The position numbers and the translations under genes were made by a program. Under the pieces are notes generated by a model. The model had not been told where the DNA came from. It saw only the letters and a program-made list of their open reading frames with translations, and did no database searches. Shown here piece after piece: positions 40,601-50,640 of a stretch of 64,000 nt of DNA. Numbering within the stretch: the first letter of the stretch is position 1; each line of letters begins with the position of its first letter. The stretch is from Macropodus opercularis (Eukaryota > Chordata > Actinopteri > Anabantiformes > Osphronemidae), in assembly GCA_030770545.1 (NCBI GenBank), contig CM061097.1, forward strand, positions 5,704,501 through 5,768,500. Reading direction: 5' to 3'.

Positions 40601-43600
40601 TCATCCCCAGGGTGTAATGAAGGAAGGTCTATCCTACAGTAGGACACCAAGTCAGTGTTTACCATAGAACGGTTATGTCCAGAGCTGCCACAGTAAATCA
40701 TGTTAATTGATCAGTAGCTTTGCAATGCATGGGGTTTAAATGAAGGTTGTTTAATCATTATAGGGAAACCAAGTGAGTTAAGCTCATCTTGCTGCACACT
40801 GGTTGTCAAATATGTGTTTGTATACAGAGAAAGTCACAGTCTTAACTTATAAAAGGTGTTTGTTAAAATGAGAACAAGTTGAACCTAGTTACTGTCTGTA
40901 TGTGCTGCAAACTGCTTTTTGATTGGCAAGCACTGCCAGAAAGCTGATAATGCCAAGAGAAGGGAAAACAACATATTAATCAAATTTATTTTTCTATTTG
41001 GCCTCAATGTGATTTACTGTCCTATGCATTCAAGCCTCAGTTGGGTCAGATGGCCAGCAAGATCTTTTGACACCTCAGGGCTCCTTGTCTGTCAGAAACC
41101 CAGCCAGGAAAACTGACTGACAGACCGACACACAAGCAGACATCTCCTGGAGCCTGCCTCTGCTTATTCAATTCAGAATATTTTAATAAAGCAGACAGGC
41201 AGAGAGAAATAAGGCTAGGAGTAAGGCAGGAAAGATAAGGCCGAAGGAGACGCACACTGAGGGTGGAGGAGAAGGTGGGGTATACAAAGTGAGTGACAAA
41301 GAACAAGGGGGATGCTGACATATGGGGTGAAATTATAGAGTGAGGAAAGAATGGAGAGAGTGAAAGTGAAAGGAGGGTTTCTGACAGAAAGAGGGTGAAA
41401 TGAGTGGGTGGAACAGGCAGGCAGATAGAGGGGGAGACAGAAGGTGGAGGTAGGTTAATGGAGAGAGTGAGTTAGAGGGACTGAAGGTGCAATGGAAGGA
41501 AAAGGAAGGGGATTGGATGAGTGTGATGGAGGTGAATAGAAAGGGGTGGACAGCTTGGTGTATGGACATCACAAGCACGGGCTAAAGAGAAGTCCTGGAG
41601 GAGGGAGGGGGACCCACAGCCGCACAAAGGACGCTGACTTCCTGGCTCACCGCGGTCCTTTTCTGTAACCCATCGAGCAAGTAAGAGCCTCAAGAAGATG
41701 GGTGGTCTTAAGGAGAGGGGCGTAAAGTAGCCCCTCCAGCATCAGTACACCAATGTTTGGTTAAAAGTACCACACAGGAGAAATCACAGTTTTCAGCATG
41801 ATATTACTTCTGTATGAATTATTCTCCTCTGTTCTGCCATGAGTCACTCAGGCCTCTGCGGGATCGACAGCAACAGGGACAAACAGAATGAGGGCTGAAT
41901 ACAAAAACAGCTGCAGCAGCAGGCCTACTTTACACCGAAGCTCCTCCTCCCAGAACTGATGCAAAACAGCGGCTGGCCTTTTTCCTCTAAACCTCATCCT
42001 GCATCACTAGGCTTAGGGCTAATGGGTAACCATGGATACAGGCCTTACACATCCCATCCATATTTTCCAGGGAAACAGAAAGGGAGTGAGTGTCAGTATC
42101 GGTACCTGGTTGCCCTTGTATCAGTGATGCTTATCGGATCACTCCATCTTCATAAAGCTGTCCATTACCATGCGTGTAATGGTCCCGCATCCCTCTCCGG
42201 CATGCTGCTCGGCTGGAGAGGAATAAACTAGGTGAGCTGGTTCAGGACAGCTTTTTGTTCCATCAGAGTTTCTGGCCTAAAATGTAGAATTTCTGTTCAA
42301 GCAGACAGGAGCACAACCATGGCACCATGCACACACACACACAGGCTTGTCTTTACCTGGATGCAGCCAGTCGAAGTGTGTTCCTCTGACATCTGCACAT
42401 CAAACAGAGTGCAGAAGGAAAGCATACAGTATAGTGAGAGAGCAGCACAACACGGCTGGAATGACATTGAAGAGGTGAAAAGAAACCCTCAAGTCACCTC
42501 AAGCAGTTCTCACCTGGGAGCTGATGTGTGAAGTTGGCGATTTTTGTGTGTGTGCTTTTTGAAGCAGGTGATGAAGTTTAGCAGGGTGTGTTCAGGGTTC
42601 AAAGACCAGCCCTCCAAGTGCATCACGTCTCCTTCTAACGAAGGAGAAGACTGGGCATAACTGCTGTTTGATTGGCTCCCCGTCTGGCTGCCACGGCAAC
42701 CCCTCACCCATCCTGTCTCCTCCTTTTCTTTCTTACCTCCTTTCCACACCACCCCCCCACCTGGTTCCACTGCTAGGCTCACAGATGAGTCGCGCTCAGA
42801 CAGGTGAGATGGCTTATGAATATTTATGTGGTGGGATTTCGTTCCTCCTGCAGCTGGCCCCTCCCCCTCTCCAACGCAGTGCTGCGTTTGTCCTTCATGG
42901 TGAGAGGCAGCGTCCTCGCTCCTGTCCCTCAGGTTAATCTGCTTGCTCTCTAGCCAGTTGTGTGTGTGTGTGTGTGTGTGCATGTGCGAGACTGTGTATT
43001 AGACTGGTAAATAGGTTTCCCTTAGTGACTCATGAGAAGGCAGACCTGTCACAAGGGGGCCGACAGAGATAGAGAGCTCCCAGCAGCGAACTAATGGTGC
43101 TCTCTCTCTTTCTCGCTCTCTCTCAGTAGGTATAAGGAGGGCACAAAAATAAACTGTGAAACAATAATCTAGCTTTGAGTATGTCGTTTTATACATGATT
43201 CAAGTGTTTGTCATGAGAAAAATTAGGTAGAGACTGTATTGAATGTATAGATGTGATAATTATTCCAGTCTACTCAACTGTGAGTTGCCACGTTAGGTGA
43301 ACAGTAGTATAACACAAACGTCCTATTAAATGTGTTTACAGAGAAGGTTGTTATTGCACTATTGTTTATTTTGCACATTGATTTCCACTTTTTTTATACA
43401 TTCCACTGAGGTTTCTGTTATAAAACCAGTCTAGCGTTGGCCGTACCTTTTTACACAGTTGTCCCAGGCCATGGATTACCAAGAGCCAGTCAGACTGTCA
43501 TGCCTCCACCCAGTGTGTATGTGATGGGAGGATCCACTGTTTCACAAATATATGTACATACCATGTTTATTATTCAAATCGAAGGATAAAAGCCATGGTG

Positions 43601-46600
43601 GAACAGGGTTTAGTCATGCTGCAAAAGCAACAAGACAAGGGGGAAGCCATGTCGGAGTGTGACGGGAGTACCGGGAGAGTTGCAGCCTTGTAGAGACGGA
43701 GAGAAGTGGGTCTTCCTCTTAATGCCAATTAGTTTGGCATTAGCTCTAGCTAAGCACATTGCTTGTGGGGACCGTATCATAATCGTACCATTTCAGTCTG
43801 CTACCACCCACACCCAGTGCAAATGTGGATATGATCTGTTTGTAATTAGCATACCTGTTAAATGTATTTGTTGGTATTGCCTAGAGAACAGCCTATTGTT
43901 CACTGCAGTTTTTTCTGCTGTTGTGGGGGTTTTCCAGGAAAAAGTCTCTCAGAAGAATTTAAGGCCTATGTGTAGACGAATCTTAGGGTCATACAAGGTC
44001 TTTTCATGATTGGGGGACTTTGCAGAAGAGGTGAGAGAGTGCAATTTTTTGCAGACCTGAATAAAAGAAAACTAAAACAGCAGAACTGGAGCTTGTGAGG
44101 CCCTATAGTGACAATCTAGTGGGAACCAAACCAGAACCAAAGCAATACTAGCCTAATTAGCTGACCTGATTACTATATAGGCTGGATAAAGTATGGAAAG
44201 AAGTCATTCTCATAAGGCATGATTATGTAACCACACATGGAAGAGAAGTGGTTTTGTTCAGCCACTGGAATAAGTTTAAAACAAAGCGGATAAACTGAAG
44301 TTAAGAAGGCACAAACAAAAAAACCAATACCGTATACACACCTAGCCATTATTCATCCATCCCTGTGCCATAGCTATCTGTTATAGCTGAAGTAAACATT
44401 AAGGCTATCGCTCTGTGGCGTGCATGGAGGTGGTTGCCTCCATTTGTCCATGTCCAGTCAGCTGCGGAGAAACGGTGATGGAATCCTGACAGATTGTCTG
44501 TGTTTTGGAGCGTGTTGTTTTCCTTGCCCATCCATTTCTCTCCTCCTAGCCATGTTTGCCATGCATCATCACTCTCACTCTCTCTCTCCTGCCGCCTCCT
44601 TCCTTGCTTCATCATTTCTCAGAGGGATGGAAGGGATGGATGGATGGACGTCCGGCTACCTGCAAAGAGAAACTATGGAAACAGGCCGCTTATTAGTAAA
44701 CACTGTACAAACGCTCTGTAGCGCCACACAAAGACACCGTGCAACTGGCTATTTTTAATTCACTTGCGCCCACTTATTCTGTCTGTCTGTCTGTCTCTAC
44801 CCCCTCTTCTGCCTCCATTTCCATGCCATTGTGTGCCAGCTAAACTTGTCTAATCAGCAGATTCAACCAAGAATAATTGGCGGTGGCCTTGCTGCTAGCG
44901 CCGTGCTGTATACAGATAGGGAAAGGAGCACTTAATATTCCACGCAGCTCGTGCCTCTCCTGTTCTCTGTGATATCTGACCTCTTTTGTCTCCTGCTCGA
45001 CTTGATGTTGATTTTGGAGGGCATTGTTAGCCAGAGCGCTGTGATTGGAAGACATTGTCAGTGAGGGGGGCTGTGGTTGGTTGGGTGAAAGGGAGGCTGA
45101 TTTGCATAAAGGCTTAGCCCAGATTTGGAGCCACTCAGCGAGATCTGAGGAGAAGGGCCCGAGGGCCACGAGGTAATCATCCATGGCCTGTCACAGTGCT
45201 GTCATTCCTCAGTGTATTTGTGTGTCTGTGCGTCTGTCTATATCTGTGTGTCTGTACGAGCAGGAGACAGGGAGCATTGTGTCTGAGCCTCTTTATGTTT
45301 GTTTGTATCCCTTTGCGTTATGTACTGTGTCATTGTTGAGCACTTCTGTCTCACTGTCTTTTTCCAGGAAGGCTTGTCCATGCCAAGCGGATGGTAGTGG
45401 CAGCCAATCCGACAGAATATGAATACATGGAAGGCAGCATACCGATGGAGTGGGATGGTAAGTCTGGACTGCAGCATCGCTGCTACATACGTTTGTTATT
45501 GCTAACATGGATAAATGACATTGTTAACAAAAGAGTTACGCAGCAGAGTAGACAAAGTGCTGCACAAATAAAGTGGAATAACAAATTCATGGCTGCATCT
45601 ATTGGGGCCTTGGCTTATCCATTGATTTTCTCCTCTTTTTTTTTTCATACTGCGAGACGGGGGTTGGGAAACGCGTATTCATGACTTTATCAAAGACGCC
45701 TTCTGCTGGTGTTATACAACCGTACCATAAAATAGTGTTTCAAATTTCTTACAACTGGATACAAACTGTTCCCTCTGTCTCAGACTGGCTTTATCCACCT
45801 TAAACCCCTCATCCTGCTTCGCCCTATCCCTCATGCATTTTCATCAGGATGCAAATAAGAAAGGGATAAAAGAGGCCCAGAATCCCTGTGCTAGCTGGAG
45901 GAAGAGTTAGAAAATATCTCTCTCTTTCTGGCTCCCTTTAACCAGCTCTGCTGTGCAGCCAGCTCAGCCAAACATAGCGCTCCTTAAAAAGAAAAAAAGG
46001 CATGGGAGACAGACATAGTTCTACTCAGGAGGAGAAAGAAGGACAGAGGTGTTGATGGAGAATGACAGTGTCTGTACTTTAAAATCTGAAGATCAGAGCA
46101 GATCTCGCTTTCTCTTCTGAGACGCAGAACTCGGTGGCCCTCGTGTGCCTATACTAAAGCAGCATTAGTGTTTCGACTTTATCATGTCTGTAGTGGAAAT
46201 GTTTTACCATCCTGCAGGTTTTCCCTGTAGTCCACTGAGTGAAATGAAACGAAACTAAATAAAAACCCCTGGATACACTCTCCCAACTAGTTTGCTTACT
46301 CCATAGTTGCACTGAGCAACTGTAGTGCCCTGAAACGCAGTGATGCTACAGCCTTTAACTATGACTGCAGGTTTTGTTTGTGTGGGTGTTCTCACTCGTC
46401 TTTTTTTCTCCTCTGTCTCCTCCTTTTCCAGCTTGGATCCGAGGCAGACGGAAGGAGCCCCCCTCCATCGAGGTACGTTTCCCCCACCCCTGCCTCCCTG
46501 CTGTGCTGATGGTTGGACTCTAGGGGACTGGTTACAAGGGAGGGAAAGAAGCTAAGATGAAAAGGAAAGGCTTTGATTTGTTTTATCTTACAGTTTCAAA

Positions 46601-48310
46601 CTGAATCCAAAACTTTGGGGGACAGGTGTTAAAATAAACAGCCGCTGAAGTGCATTGATGGCGAGACTCAGTAAAGACAGCCTCTGAACAAGGGGCTCAC
46701 TGACACCATGTCCTAGTTTACTTTTTTTTTCCAGCGTCTTGGCTTTTTGTGTTTTATTTCTGGCAGTCGCCAAGATGGGAATGGGGAAGGAGTGCAGTTT
46801 TTCCCCTCATGTACCTCTCACTGGGTTTATTGGTCTTTAAATTTGAGAATGCTGAAAATTATTTGGCCTGCAAAATATAGGGCCATAGGAAATCCCTTGG
46901 AAGGCCAGTACCCGGGCACTTTTTCTATCTCTGTCCTCACTCCCTGCCAGTGGCCAATGCCATCCCCTGCCTCTGTTGCCAGAACATTCTCTTCTAATTT
47001 TCTGCTTTGCGTCTGCCCAATAGCTGCCATCGACAGCTGGACAGTGTTGATGTGGCCAAGGCTTCACTCCCAGCACATTACCCTACCCCTTGTCACGCTC
47101 CCTCTCTTCCTGGTCCAAGCCGACATAAATTGATTGGATTAAATCCTGTCATTAACAGGCTGGAAAAGCAGCTCAGTATGTTTGCCTCCCTCCCCAAAGC
47201 GGAGCTTTTTGGCCACGGCTCTCCCCCTCTCTTTTCCAGTCCTTCAGTTCTGCCAACACACAACAGCATCATGCCCAGTCCTCCCTTTCTTCTTGGCTTC
47301 CCATGCTAGGGAGAGGCTAACATCACTGGACACTAGCACTGGCTCAAGTGGGTAACTGTTCCGCTGGTGGCCTCTGTTCAGGTTATAATTGTTTCCATGA
47401 GCTGGAATGGTTGTTTGTATTACACATGCCTTCTGTCATGTGAGTTTACCAGTCTGTTCCAAGCACTACATTTTTAGCAGGGTTTAATGGGCCAGTACAG
47501 GTTAAGTGAACACACTTGTTCTTGTATCTGTTCTTGTAAATGCTCTGCTTTTGTACTTGACACATGCCAGTGTTTGTACCTTGAAGGTTCCTAGTGAACC
47601 ATGTTCCTTCTGCTTTTGTCTAGTGAGCAGATGACAATTTGTGCTTCACTCCCAGGCAAATCAGAGGTTGTTTATTAAGGAGGGGTTTTGCAGTTCAGAA
47701 GTTCCAATAAATAGTTTGGTAGAGACTCCATTTTCTCTGCCATTGCCACCTCAACATTTCCTACTTCACCAAACTTGGAAATAACAACACTGTAAATGTG
47801 TCATGTGTTGCTCTTTTCCATACTGTTTATACTGTGGTAGCTATCCATTTAATATATCTGGTTAGGAATAGTGGACAGTACTATAAATTAATGACAGGAA
47901 TGTTGCCAGGTATTTAATATACTATAATTAGTTGACAAGTAGGAAAAGTAGATTCCTGTTTGATGACGTAAACAGTGACAACTTATTTTATTCATAAAAT
48001 ACATATATAATGAAATTTATAATGAAAAAGTAAAATCCTGAATATGTAAACATGTCAACCTTGTATTTTATAGGAGCTGTTCAAGAATGAGTCTTACAGA
48101 GAGCAGATCAAACTGAAGGCAAAGGAGGTGGAGAAGAAAGATCTGGACCTCCAGGCCAAAGAGTATCAGGAAGGTCTAGTGGCGACTCCTGTGGCCAGAG
48201 GCCATGCTGCTGTCACCAGCTTCGGCAAACAGGAGATCAGCGAGGTCCCCACCAGCACGGCAAGCACGTTCCAACCTGGCTCATGGATGCCCACTTCAAA
48301 AAAAAAATAG
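37611..48310 (+). CDS. ndufaf2: NADH dehydrogenase complex I assembly factor 2
   Basis: NDUFAF2 (B17.2L, mimitin) is a mitochondrial matrix chaperone related to subunit NDUFA12 that binds a late complex I assembly intermediate and is replaced before maturation. Four coding exons: 37611-37725, 45368-45457, 46432-46472 and 48074-48310, with GT-AG junctions in phase, total 483 nt, 160 residues (human 169 by recall). Diagnostic blocks are REHVGTDYMGNKYY (residues about 17-30), PMEWDAWIRGRRKEPPSIEE across exons 2-4, and the C-terminal FQPGSWMPTSKKK. The ATG has G at -3 and follows the bidirectional promoter by a short leader. Intron 1 is long (7.6 kb) and holds motif-dense stretches. The C-terminus runs into an A-rich lysine stretch just before the stop. 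No damage seen. Confidence 0.94.
38404..38427 (+). repeat. GT microsatellite
   Basis: Twelve GT units in NDUFAF2 intron 1. Simple repeat. Confidence 0.9.
39066..39087 (+). repeat. AAGC tetranucleotide repeat
   Basis: About five GCAA/AAGC units in NDUFAF2 intron 1. Simple repeat. Confidence 0.85.
41160..41620 (+). repeat. Long purine-rich (GA) tract
   Basis: About 460 bp with marked purine bias on the plus strand; roughly 80 percent A+G over 41341-41520. Units such as GGAGAGAG, GAAAGGAG and GGAAGG recur irregularly. It is in NDUFAF2 intron 1 on the transcribed-sense strand. Such tracts can form triplex or R-loop structures. Confidence 0.7.
42640..42940. promoter_or_regulatory. Candidate regulatory element with X-box-like site
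   Basis: Contains GCTGCCACGGCAAC (42687-42700), two mismatches from the symmetric RFX X-box, preceded by an inverted CCAAT (TTGATTGG near 42667) and followed by an AT-rich GAATATTTATG patch near 42819. There is no repeat and no coding resemblance. Enhancer status is inference. Confidence 0.2.
42958..42980 (+). repeat. GT microsatellite
   Basis: About eleven GT units in NDUFAF2 intron 1. Simple repeat. Confidence 0.9.
44840..45184. promoter_or_regulatory. Candidate conserved element with POU, SOX and homeodomain motifs
   Basis: This repeat-free block carries an octamer ATTTGCAT (45100-45107), SOX-type ATTGTT (near 45023) and ACATTGT (near 45052), and a homeodomain-type TAATTGG (near 44874). 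It lies about 200 bp before NDUFAF2 exon 2. The minus strand is open for 114 codons across the whole block. That frame resembles nothing I know and lacks a clear splice context, so a non-coding element is more likely than an exon. Confidence 0.3.
46473..48073 (+). other. ndufaf2: NDUFAF2 intron 3 with a possible conserved element at 46840-47300
   Basis: A 1.6-kb intron. The stretch 46840-47300 is repeat-free and of balanced composition, and includes TTGATTGGATTAAATC near 47130, which holds an OTX-type GGATTA and homeodomain-type cores. Texture suggests a conserved non-coding element; this cannot be tested here. Confidence 0.35.
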
Positions 48311-48384
48311 ACGCACCAACATAGACTGAGACTACTGAACTATTTAAATGCAAAATTCAGAGTATTTTTATTGTAGAGTGCTAA

Positions 48385-48400
48385 AATAAACTGCAATAAA
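48385..48400 (+). terminator. ndufaf2: NDUFAF2 polyadenylation signals
   Basis: Two AATAAA hexamers (48385-48390 and 48395-48400) lie 75-90 nt after the stop codon, giving a short 3' UTR. Confidence 0.75.
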
Positions 48401-48868
48401 CAGTTTTCCATCTCAATCTTTACCATATTTGGCATTATTATTTAACTATTGACTAACTAGAAAACCAATAAATATTATTGGTTGTACAAAGGGAAATGTC
48501 CTATCAAGGGATGCATGGAGGTGACATCCACTGTTTATAAATCACTCGTCAAAATTCTAAACGATGTTATTCTGTAACATCCCCAATAAACCAAGTGGTG
48601 AAGAAGGTTCATAGTATTGTTACAGAATCCAGGAATTCTGCACATAGTCGTGAGCTTTAAAAAAAATTTACCCAGGGATGAATAAAACCTGTGCCATGTT
48701 GTGTTTATCCACCTGTATGTTTGCAATACCTAGTTCAAATTTGAGTTTGTACATAGGCTTGCATGTACAGTAAGTATAACACGTATCCTGATTGCAAACT
48801 AATACTGCACTTGTAATACAATTAAGTCAACAAATACAATGCTATTTTTTCTTATCAACCATGAAAAC
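48401..48868. other. Gap between the convergent NDUFAF2 and SMIM15 3' ends
   Basis: AT-rich sequence between the NDUFAF2 poly(A) signals and the proposed SMIM15 poly(A) signal. No gene or repeat seen. Confidence 0.6.
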
Positions 48869-48874
48869 TTTATT
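48869..48874 (-). terminator. smim15: Possible SMIM15 polyadenylation signal
   Basis: TTTATT on the plus strand reads AATAAA on the minus strand, about 400 nt after the SMIM15 stop. Confidence 0.5.
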
Positions 48875-49275
48875 AATTAGAAAGTAATAATTTGGATATT
48901 TTGCAAGTTACTTGGAAAAAGTTCCAAATGTCAAATCAGCACAACAGGGATGCTAAGACTGGAATGCAAGGTGTCGCAACAGCTGCACAATATTGTCAGT
49001 GGTTGTCTGAATAAAATACAGGTGACCACTGTGCTCTTGCTGACCAAAGGCCCAGTGGGACAAGTCTCCTCCGGGCAGTACTGTCTGTCTCAGCACTGTT
49101 AAGCCTGTGGGCCTGCTAGTGTCTCTCCTCCTACCCAAGACATGCGGCGTGTCAGCCCTGTGCTGACAGTAGGGCTGGGATGACATAGGGCACTGTGTCA
49201 TTATTTGGAAAAAGGAGGGCTGCAATCATGATGGTTCCTCCTCCTTTTATATGCCCTCGTCCTACTCTAACAGAC

Positions 49276-49500
49276 TCAGTCTTTCTTGGTCCTCTTGGCT
49301 TTAGCTATGTTTTCCTGACGTTTCTGCTTTTTCTTCTGCTCCCGGTCACGCGCTTCGATCATCTTGGCCAGTTTCCAGGACAGCAGTGCACTGGCAATGA
49401 ATAGAGGTGTGAGCGCCAGTATGACAGTGGTGAGAAAACCGTAGGGGTCTTTTGCAGCCCACTCCACCACATATTCTGCCCATGCTCGAACGTCAATCAT
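49276..49500 (-). CDS. smim15: Small integral membrane protein 15
   Basis: A 74-residue single-pass membrane protein of unknown function, very similar along its length to human SMIM15 (74 residues by recall). The sequence opens MIDVRAWAEYVVEWAAKDPY, has a hydrophobic segment at about residues 20-42 (FLTTVILALTPLFIASALLS) and a highly charged, lysine-rich tail likely to form a helix (KMIEARDREQKKKQKRQ). A frame extending four codons upstream exists, but those codons are intronic: an acceptor (TTGTTGACCAG) ends one base before the ATG. All coding sequence is in one exon; the 5' UTR exon is near 50533-50600. It converges with NDUFAF2. Confidence 0.95.
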   Translation of the reverse strand: MIDVRAWAEYVVEWAAKDPYGFLTTVILALTPLFIASALLSWKLAKMIEARDREQKKKQKRQENIAKAKRTKKD

Positions 49501-49501
49501 C

Positions 49502-50531
49502 CTGGTCAACAAAAATGTGGCTTCGTCAGAACTGAGAAAGGTTATAAGAAAAGAAAGAAGTAAACAGTTAGTCAGACACCTGGAAAACTACCACATAATC
49601 ATTGTGCACCATACAACATGATTTGCTCTTATGTTTAGGTTCTGTTATTTTTCCAGGTAAAGGACACAAATTATAATGAAAAATACAATTATGTCTCTAC
49701 GACACCACAGAGGTTTTTTTCTACACCATCCTGCTCATTAACTAGCAACATCATCTGCAATGAATTACTCCCTAGAGAAATGGTAAGAATAGTAATATTA
49801 GGATCACTACCCATATGCCCCAATACTGTATAAACAATGTCTCAGTTGTCATAATATTGTCAGATTCTGTGTAACCCTATATCCAATCAAAGAAATATTT
49901 ACAGTGTGACCCAATTTGGATTGAGTTCTTGACTCAAATGCTCAGAATTGCTCTATATTTCTATGCAATAGGCAGTTAAACAGGTCCAGCATATACGAGA
50001 ACTACACATTAATCAGTTTAACTTCCTATTATGCTATTATGTTTGACCACAGATGCCAATGTCAAAAGGGTCCTGGGTTATGTTTATCAAGCTATTCTTT
50101 GCACCTTAGTTTTCCAGACAGTGTGACGAGTGCTTTACGAGCCTGACAACGACAACCGGGCTAGCTAGCCTCCACCCCGTCACAGCTAGCCCGTTAGCTG
50201 ACAACCCCGCTACAAAACACGTACCGTTACCCTCGCTACGGCCTTACTGAGACAGGCTGGAATAACAAACCACAGCATCTGCAACAATGAATTGATGTGG
50301 ATTTCTAGCATTCGGAGGACCAGCGGGTTTACATTCGATGAAGTTAACGTTAGCACCGGTAGCTTAGCTAACCCGCCACCCAGTCCAATCCCAGCGGCCT
50401 AGCTCAAGGAAGCAACACAACCGATGTCATCAAAAAGCACAACACAAATATACACACATGCGACTGAGCACAAACTGTATATGTTCGTGTGGTTAACGAT
50501 AGTAAACACATACTAAATCAGAAAGAACTAC
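49502..50531 (-). other. smim15: SMIM15 intron 1
   Basis: Intron of about 1 kb between the untranslated exon 1 donor (CTCAG then GTAGTTC) and the coding exon acceptor. GTTAGC/GCTAGC words cluster at 50150-50400, close to the promoter side. Confidence 0.7.
50150..50400. repeat. GCTAGC/GTTAGC word cluster in SMIM15 intron 1
   Basis: Two dense groups, at about 50158-50202 (GGGCTAGCTAGCC, AGCTAGCCCGTTAGCTG) and 50341-50373 (AAGTTAACGTTAGC, TAGCTTAGCTAACC). They lie about 130-380 bp downstream of the SMIM15 exon 1 donor. Similar clusters occur at other gene starts in the window. Confidence 0.55.
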
Positions 50532-50640
50532 CTGAGCGCGGTGATCTGTGTTTATATCCACGATGATAATTCCCAGCACTCCCGGCTCCAGGAAGTGAAA
50601 TGGTCGCTCGTGATTGAATGTGAGGCTTTTTCTCAAACGA
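50532..50640 (-). promoter_or_regulatory. smim15: SMIM15 promoter and non-coding exon 1
   Basis: The donor at 50532 defines the end of a leader exon on the minus strand. An ETS-type site CCAGGAAGTG (50588-50597) sits in or just before the exon, typical of housekeeping promoters. There is no TATA box in position. The start site is not determined. Confidence 0.6.

Larger units (their letters stand above)
37726..45367 (+). other. ndufaf2: NDUFAF2 intron 1
   Basis: A 7.6-kb intron without recognisable exons. It contains a GT microsatellite (38404-38427), an AAGC repeat (39066-39087), a purine-rich stretch (about 41160-41620), a second GT tract (42958-42980) and repeat-free, motif-dense blocks near 39880-39970, 42640-42940 and 44840-45184 that may be regulatory. 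Confidence 0.8.

Noticed and set aside
42510..42983. 157-codon minus-strand open frame
   Set aside because: Begins in a GT microsatellite (Thr-His repeats) and has no conserved segment.
49501..49512. Upstream in-frame ATG for SMIM15 (adds MLTR)
   Set aside because: These codons lie in the intron; an acceptor ends one base before the conserved start.
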